Positions 60,204 to 64,000 of a DNA stretch of 64,000 nt are shown here, one piece after another. The position numbers and the translations under genes were made by a program. This DNA comes from Arthrobacter sp. MA-N2 (lineage in GTDB: Bacteria; Actinomycetota; Actinomycetes; Actinomycetales; Micrococcaceae). The stretch covers positions 373,707-437,706 of the forward strand of contig NZ_KI912155.1 of the NCBI RefSeq assembly GCF_000517125.1, written 5' to 3'. The first letter of the stretch is position 1. Every line of letters begins with the position of its first letter. The notes below the pieces were generated by a model. That model was not told the DNA's origin and ran no database searches. It saw only the letters and a program-made list of their open reading frames with translations.

Positions 60204-61592
60204 TCACCTCGTGGGGACCACGCTGGCGGCGTCCGCGCGAGAGGATGTTCCGCCGCGTGCTTCCAGAGGGCGGCGGGCCTTGATCTCGCCTAGGATTTCG
60301 GCGTGGAACGCATCGGTCAGTTTGTACTTGGCCATCACGACGATGGCAAGGATGGTCATGATGGCAGGCAGGGCACCTGCGGCGAATTGGATGGCCTGTA
60401 GTGATTCGGCGCTGTGGGTGGCGCCGGACTTGTACCCGCCGGCCGCGAGGGCGTAAGCAGCAAGGGCGCCACCCACAGCCTGGCCCGTCTTGCGGGTGAA
60501 GGAGAACAGCGCGTAGGTGATGCCTTCAGTCCGGACACCGGTCTTCCACTCGCCATATTCCACAGTGTCTGCCTCGAGCGCCCACACGACGATGTTGATG
60601 GCCATGACACCGACCATACTCAGGAGGAGGCCCGAGTAGCCGACCCAGACCATGGCCGCCGGGGCGAAGAACACGATCCCGCCGCCCACCACGGAGAGGG
60701 CCCCGGCCACCACGTAGATGGTCTTCTTGCCGAAGTTCCGAACGAGCCTCGGCAAGAGCGGCGCAAGGCTAAAAGTCACCAGCAACTGGACGATGGAAAG
60801 CACCGCGTAGAGGTCCAGCCGGCCCAGGACGTCGCGCAAGTAGTAGAGCTGCACGGACGACAGTGCCATGTAGCCGGTCAGGAAGAGGAAGGAGCTCAGG
60901 CACAGCATAAGCAATGGACGGTTGGTCTTGAGCGTCTCCATGCTCTGCTTGAAGGAAACCTTGGGTACCGAGCGGTGGACGCGCTCCTTCGCCGTCAGGA
61001 AGGTGAAGAAGTACAGGGCGGCGCCGATCACGACGAAGACCAGGGTGATCGTGGTGAACAGGGACTGCAGATTGGCACCAGGCTTGATCAGGGGCGCAAC
61101 AAAGATGCCGAGGGCCGAACTGACCAGGAGGGCGCCAACCATGCGGGCGGACCCCAGCTTGGCACGCTCGCCGGGGTCCTGGGTCATAGCGCCCGCCAAG
61201 GAACCGTAGGGGATGTTCACCAGCGAGTAGGCCAGGCCCAAGGCCGCGTATGTCACGTAGGCGTAGAGCAGCATTCCCGTGTGGCCGATCTGCGGCACGG
61301 AAAAGGCCGCAACGCTCAGGAGCAACAAGGGAAATGACCCAAACATGATGAACGGGCGGAACTTTCCGAAACGCTTGCTGAAGGCGCGGTCAACGAGCCG
61401 TCCCGCAAAGACGTCCGCAAAGGCGTCGAAGATCCGCACAGTGAGCAACAGGGTGCCGGCTGCCGCCGCAGAGATCCCTGCCACGTCGGTGTAGTAGACC
61501 AGCAGGAACATGGTGGCCGTGGTGAAGGCAAGGTTGTTGGCGGCGTCGCCAGCTCCATAACCTAAGATGCTGAGTTTGCTGAGCTTGTTCAT
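60204..61592 (-). CDS. GPH-family sugar symporter (glucuronide/hexuronate type)
   Basis: 462 aa, 12 predicted helices. The N-terminus LSILGYGAGDAANNLAFTTATMFLLVYYTDVAG is the glycoside-pentoside-hexuronide:cation symporter signature (MelB/UidB-like). Its relatives import beta-glucuronides, xylosides or melibiose with H+ or Na+. ATG 61592 follows AAAGGAG. Surrounded by uronate genes, it probably brings in a glucuronide or free uronate. A LacI-type operator lies about 120 bp upstream. Confidence 0.92.
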   Translation of the reverse strand: MNKLSKLSILGYGAGDAANNLAFTTATMFLLVYYTDVAGISAAAAGTLLLTVRIFDAFADVFAGRLVDRAFSKRFGKFRPFIMFGSFPLLLLSVAAFSVPQIGHTGMLLYAYVTYAALGLAYSLVNIPYGSLAGAMTQDPGERAKLGSARMVGALLVSSALGIFVAPLIKPGANLQSLFTTITLVFVVIGAALYFFTFLTAKERVHRSVPKVSFKQSMETLKTNRPLLMLCLSSFLFLTGYMALSSVQLYYLRDVLGRLDLYAVLSIVQLLVTFSLAPLLPRLVRNFGKKTIYVVAGALSVVGGGIVFFAPAAMVWVGYSGLLLSMVGVMAINIVVWALEADTVEYGEWKTGVRTEGITYALFSFTRKTGQAVGGALAAYALAAGGYKSGATHSAESLQAIQFAAGALPAIMTILAIVVMAKYKLTDAFHAEILGEIKARRPLEARGGTSSRADAASVVPTR

Positions 61593-61684
61593 TGCGGGCT
61601 CCTTTACCCTGGCCGGCACCAAGGTCCCGGCGTTGCGAATGACAGAAGGCCAGGCCTTCGGCTGCGATCGTTGAAGATTGATGT

Positions 61685-61722
61685 AATTCTAATCACTTCG
61701 GCAACCATTCGGCAAGCGGTTG
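61685..61722 (-). promoter_or_regulatory. Symporter promoter with LacI-type operator
   Basis: A TTGCCG -35 (61714 down to 61709), an 18-bp spacer and TAGAAT (61690 down to 61685) form the promoter. GCAAGCGGTTGC (61711-61722), a one-mismatch version of the manD operator, overlaps the -35, and an extra half-site CGGCAACC is at about 61698-61705. The remaining parts of 61593-62068 hold repeats and a terminator. Confidence 0.65.
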
Positions 61723-61893
61723 CCAAAAGTTTCCATATATTTTCGCACACCCCTTATAGCGCACGGGAGGTTGAGGGCACACGAGCGGGCGTTCGGCATC
61801 ACCTGCGCTGAGACGCTCAATCACAAGACGTGAAGGAGCGTCGAGCGAAATCCCTTCGAAAGCGAGCGGGCGTTTGCAAAAAGGCGGCCAAAA

Positions 61894-61997
61894 GTGAGCG
61901 AGCGTGTGTCCTGCCACACGCTCGCTCACGTATAGCGCCTGCCTGCCACACGCTCGCTCACGTATAGCACCTGCCTGCCACACGCTCGCTCACGTAT
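61894..61997. repeat. 32-bp tandem repeats with an inverted copy
   Basis: CCACACGCTCGCTCACGTAT starts at 61914, 61946 and 61978 with 12-nt near-identical spacers (CTGCCTG core), a period of 32. The reverse copy GTGAGCGAGCGTGTG (61894-61908) immediately precedes the first, so it can form a 15-bp hairpin with any of them. Weaker related pieces (CGAGCGGGCGTT) occur at about 61783 and 61863. Confidence 0.75.
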
Positions 61998-62009
61998 TCG
62001 GGCCTACAC

Positions 62010-62052
62010 GACGGCGCCCGCCACCTTCGCGTGGAAGGCAACGGGCGCCGTC
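62010..62052 (-). terminator. Terminator after uxuB
   Basis: A perfect 11-bp stem (62010-62020 and 62042-62052) with a small inner stem lies 17 bp after the uxuB stop. Confidence 0.8.
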
Positions 62053-62068
62053 GAAACTTCCCAGCGGA

Positions 62069-63487
62069 TTAGCTGAGGTGTCCGGCGTCCGCGAAGGTCT
62101 CGGACAAACCGGCTATGAGCTCCACGATTCCGGAGTCGGCGCTCAGCTCCGGATCCAGGACGTCCAGTAGGGCTTCGAGCCGGGCACGGCCGGAGAGCAG
62201 ATTGGCGGCGGCAATGTTAGCCGCTTGTGGGTCCTGCAGGCCGGTGGCCGTTGCGGTGTAGGCGGACCAGGCCGCGATCATCCGCGCAGCCGCTTGTCCG
62301 CTGCGGCCGGCAGCGCGCTCGGCGCGAAGCACGGGCAATGCCCGCATGCGCAGTTTGGCACTGCCGTCCATGGCAATCTGGGCCAGGTGGTGCGCTATCC
62401 GGGAGTTGCCGAAGCGCTCCAGGAGGGCGGCCCGGTACTCGGGGATGTGCAAGTCCGCACCGTCAAGGTTGGCGGCGGCCTCGTCCCAGAAGTCCTCCAC
62501 TGCCCGGCGGCAGGAATCGTCGGCGAGGGCCTCGGCCACCGTCTTGTATCCGCGCAGCTGGCCGGCATAGGCCAGGAGCGAGTGGGCGCCGTTGAGGAGC
62601 CACAGCTTGCGGTTCTCGTAAGGCTCGATCTCGTCGACGAAAACGGCGCCAGCGTCTTCCCAGCGGGGACGCCCCGCTGGGAAGCCTCCGCTGAGGACCC
62701 AGTTATGGAAGGGCTCGGTGACCACGGGAGATTCGTCGCGGTATCCGCAGGCTGCGGCGACGGCGTCGATATCGGCGTCTGTGGTTCGTGGCGTGATGCG
62801 ATCAACGGAAGTGCTGACGAAACTGACGTTGGCGTCGACCCAAGCGGCGAGGCCGGCGTCGAACGCCTTGGCCATCCCCATCACGGCGCTTCTTGCAACT
62901 GTCCCGTTGTTGGAGAGGTTGTCGCAGCAGACCACGGCAAGGGGGCCGGCGTCGGAGTCGCGGCGGGCGGCGAGGCCCAGCACCAGGCGGCCCAGCGGCG
63001 TCGTCGGCTTGCTGGAGGCAGGGCCGGCACCGCCAGAGAGCAAAGCGAGGTCTGCGGCGACGTCCGGCGCCCGGCTGTCCAGCTTGCCGTCAACGCCGAG
63101 CCGGTAAGCCGCCTCGGTGATGGTCAGGGTGATGAGCGAAGTCAGCGGCGCGGCGACAAGCTCGACAAAACGGTCGACGTCGGCACCATCGACGGCTTCC
63201 ACAATGCTGGCGATGACCTCGAAGGAATCACCGGCGTCCGCGCGCTCCACCACGGTGTAAAGACCGTCCTGTGCGGCCAGGACCTCCGCGGCGTCGGGCC
63301 GACGTCCGGTGAAGGCGGCGATGCCCCAGTCCGCCGCATCGCCGGCGTGCTGGGTGTACCAGGCCTGGTGCGAGCGGTGGAAAGCACCCAGCCCCATGTG
63401 CACAATCCGCACGGGGGCCTTGCCAAGGGGCCGGACGGCACGATTCAAGCGGGGAAGGTCGGCGGGCTGCTTCGGCTCGGTGGTCAC
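62069..63487 (-). CDS. uxuB: Fructuronate reductase / mannitol dehydrogenase family
   Basis: 472 aa, long-chain polyol dehydrogenase. An N-terminal NAD fold (APVRIVHMGLGAFHRSHQAWY) is followed by the all-helical catalytic domain with KLWLLNGAHSLLAYAGQLRG, where Lys, Asn and His are catalytic. The neighbours make fructuronate-to-mannonate reduction (UxuB) the best role rather than mannitol oxidation. GTG 63487 overlaps the uxaC stop (GTGA). The open frame runs upstream through uxaC, but the Rossmann fold defines the start. Confidence 0.92.
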   Translation of the reverse strand: MTTEPKQPADLPRLNRAVRPLGKAPVRIVHMGLGAFHRSHQAWYTQHAGDAADWGIAAFTGRRPDAAEVLAAQDGLYTVVERADAGDSFEVIASIVEAVDGADVDRFVELVAAPLTSLITLTITEAAYRLGVDGKLDSRAPDVAADLALLSGGAGPASSKPTTPLGRLVLGLAARRDSDAGPLAVVCCDNLSNNGTVARSAVMGMAKAFDAGLAAWVDANVSFVSTSVDRITPRTTDADIDAVAAACGYRDESPVVTEPFHNWVLSGGFPAGRPRWEDAGAVFVDEIEPYENRKLWLLNGAHSLLAYAGQLRGYKTVAEALADDSCRRAVEDFWDEAAANLDGADLHIPEYRAALLERFGNSRIAHHLAQIAMDGSAKLRMRALPVLRAERAAGRSGQAAARMIAAWSAYTATATGLQDPQAANIAAANLLSGRARLEALLDVLDPELSADSGIVELIAGLSETFADAGHLS

Positions 63488-64000
63488 AGCTTGAAAACCC
63501 TTCGAGGTGAAGAGTCGACGACGTCGACGATCAATTCGTGCGCGCGGTCTTCGCTGACGCGGTGCTCCGCGACGAGGCGCGCCAGGAACGAAGCTTCGAT
63601 CCGGCGGGAGGCGTCGTGCCGGGCGGGGATGGAGCAGAAGGCGCGGGTGTCGTCGATGAAGCCAGACGAGCGGGAGAAGCCGGTGGTTTCGGTCACGGCC
63701 GAACGGAAGCGCAGCATCGCATCCGGGGCGTCCAGGAACCACCACGGTGCGCCGAGGTACACGGAGGGGTAGAACCCTGCAAGCGGGGCCAGCTCGCGGG
63801 AGAATACGGTCTCGTCCAGGGTGAACAGGACCAGATGGAAGTCCTTGGCCGTGCCGAAGTCCTGCAGCAACGGCCGGATCGCCTCGGTGTAGTTGGTCGC
63901 GAACGGGATGTCGTGACCGGTGTCCGCGCCGTACGCGTCGAAGGTGGGCTGGTGGTGGTTGCGGAAGGAACCGGGATGGATGGTCATGACCAAGCCATCT
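63484..64000 (-). CDS. uxaC: Glucuronate isomerase, C-terminal part (cut by window edge)
   Basis: About 172 C-terminal residues are visible and the frame continues past the right edge. The segment TIHPGSFRNHHQPTFDAYGADTGHDIPF and LGAPWWFLDAPDAMLRFRSAVTETTGFSRSSGFIDDTRAFCSIPARHD are hallmarks of UxaC (amidohydrolase-like fold), which converts D-glucuronate to D-fructuronate. It is translationally coupled to uxuB and gives the first step of the pathway. Confidence 0.93.
   Translation of the reverse strand, partial: DGLVMTIHPGSFRNHHQPTFDAYGADTGHDIPFATNYTEAIRPLLQDFGTAKDFHLVLFTLDETVFSRELAPLAGFYPSVYLGAPWWFLDAPDAMLRFRSAVTETTGFSRSSGFIDDTRAFCSIPARHDASRRIEASFLARLVAEHRVSEDRAHELIVDVVDSSPRRVFKL

Noticed and set aside
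61894-61997. Possible CRISPR array
   Set aside because: The interval between copies is identical rather than variable, there are only three copies and no cas genes are near.
1-64000. tRNA, rRNA or riboswitch genes
   Set aside because: I looked for CCA-ended cloverleaf-like segments and well-known riboswitch cores in the intergenic gaps and found none convincing; a covariance search would be decisive.

Overview
The window is a high-GC actinobacterial chromosome segment. Gene content and style (DapD of the actinobacterial type, TypA, two opp/dpp systems with fused dual ATPases, short -10 boxes 6-8 nt before start codons) fit Arthrobacter sensu lato (Arthrobacter/Paenarthrobacter, Micrococcaceae). 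The genus is an inference from gene style and order, not from a search. About 58 protein genes (two of them partial at the window edges), one insertion sequence and one clear pseudogene are supported. I found no rRNA, tRNA or CRISPR array.

Layout. 1-9 kb is housekeeping: lysine/diaminopimelate genes dapE and dapD (divergent), a small envelope protein, a TetR regulator divergent from galE, citrate synthase gltA, and an fdxA-dapC unit. 9-12.7 kb is accessory: an AbiEi/DUF559-like protein flanked on both sides by a short dispersed repeat, then an MFS exporter divergent from an ArsR-type regulator with a palindromic operator between them. typA follows. 14.9-28 kb holds two paralogous oligopeptide/dipeptide ABC importers, the second interrupted by an opposite-strand PH-domain gene. 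28-36.6 kb is core again: ychF, rmuC, ispH, xseA-xseB, a PPK2 kinase and an alaA-type aminotransferase. 36.9-40.3 kb is a four-gene glycine betaine/choline-type (ProU/Opu) importer. 40-46.5 kb is mixed: NUDIX, pirin, BadF-type kinase, LysR with a divergent MFS, aquaporin.

46.6-48.5 kb is a disrupted zone: a 1.4-kb IS element with nested double terminal repeats next to a decayed Cys/Met-metabolism PLP-enzyme gene, which lies divergent from its likely Lrp regulator. 49-52 kb carries an ArsR-type regulator with a striking five-iteron array in its promoter, an MFS transporter and a second Lrp. 52-56 kb: CorA, a truncated ZapE-like protein, two CrcB fluoride-channel subunits overlapping a universal stress protein, and an SRAP/YedK protein.

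56.4-64 kb is a hexuronate catabolic cluster, all on the minus strand: glucuronate isomerase (uxaC, cut by the window end), fructuronate reductase (uxuB), a GPH-family symporter, mannonate dehydratase (manD/rspA), and an unusual single-polypeptide fusion of a gluconokinase domain to a glycoside hydrolase family 3 enzyme. Two LacI/GalR-type operators overlap the -35 boxes of the symporter and manD promoters. The enzymes together give D-glucuronate -> fructuronate -> mannonate -> 2-keto-3-deoxygluconate. The fused enzyme is the most unusual gene in the window, and the iteron array the most unusual regulatory structure.
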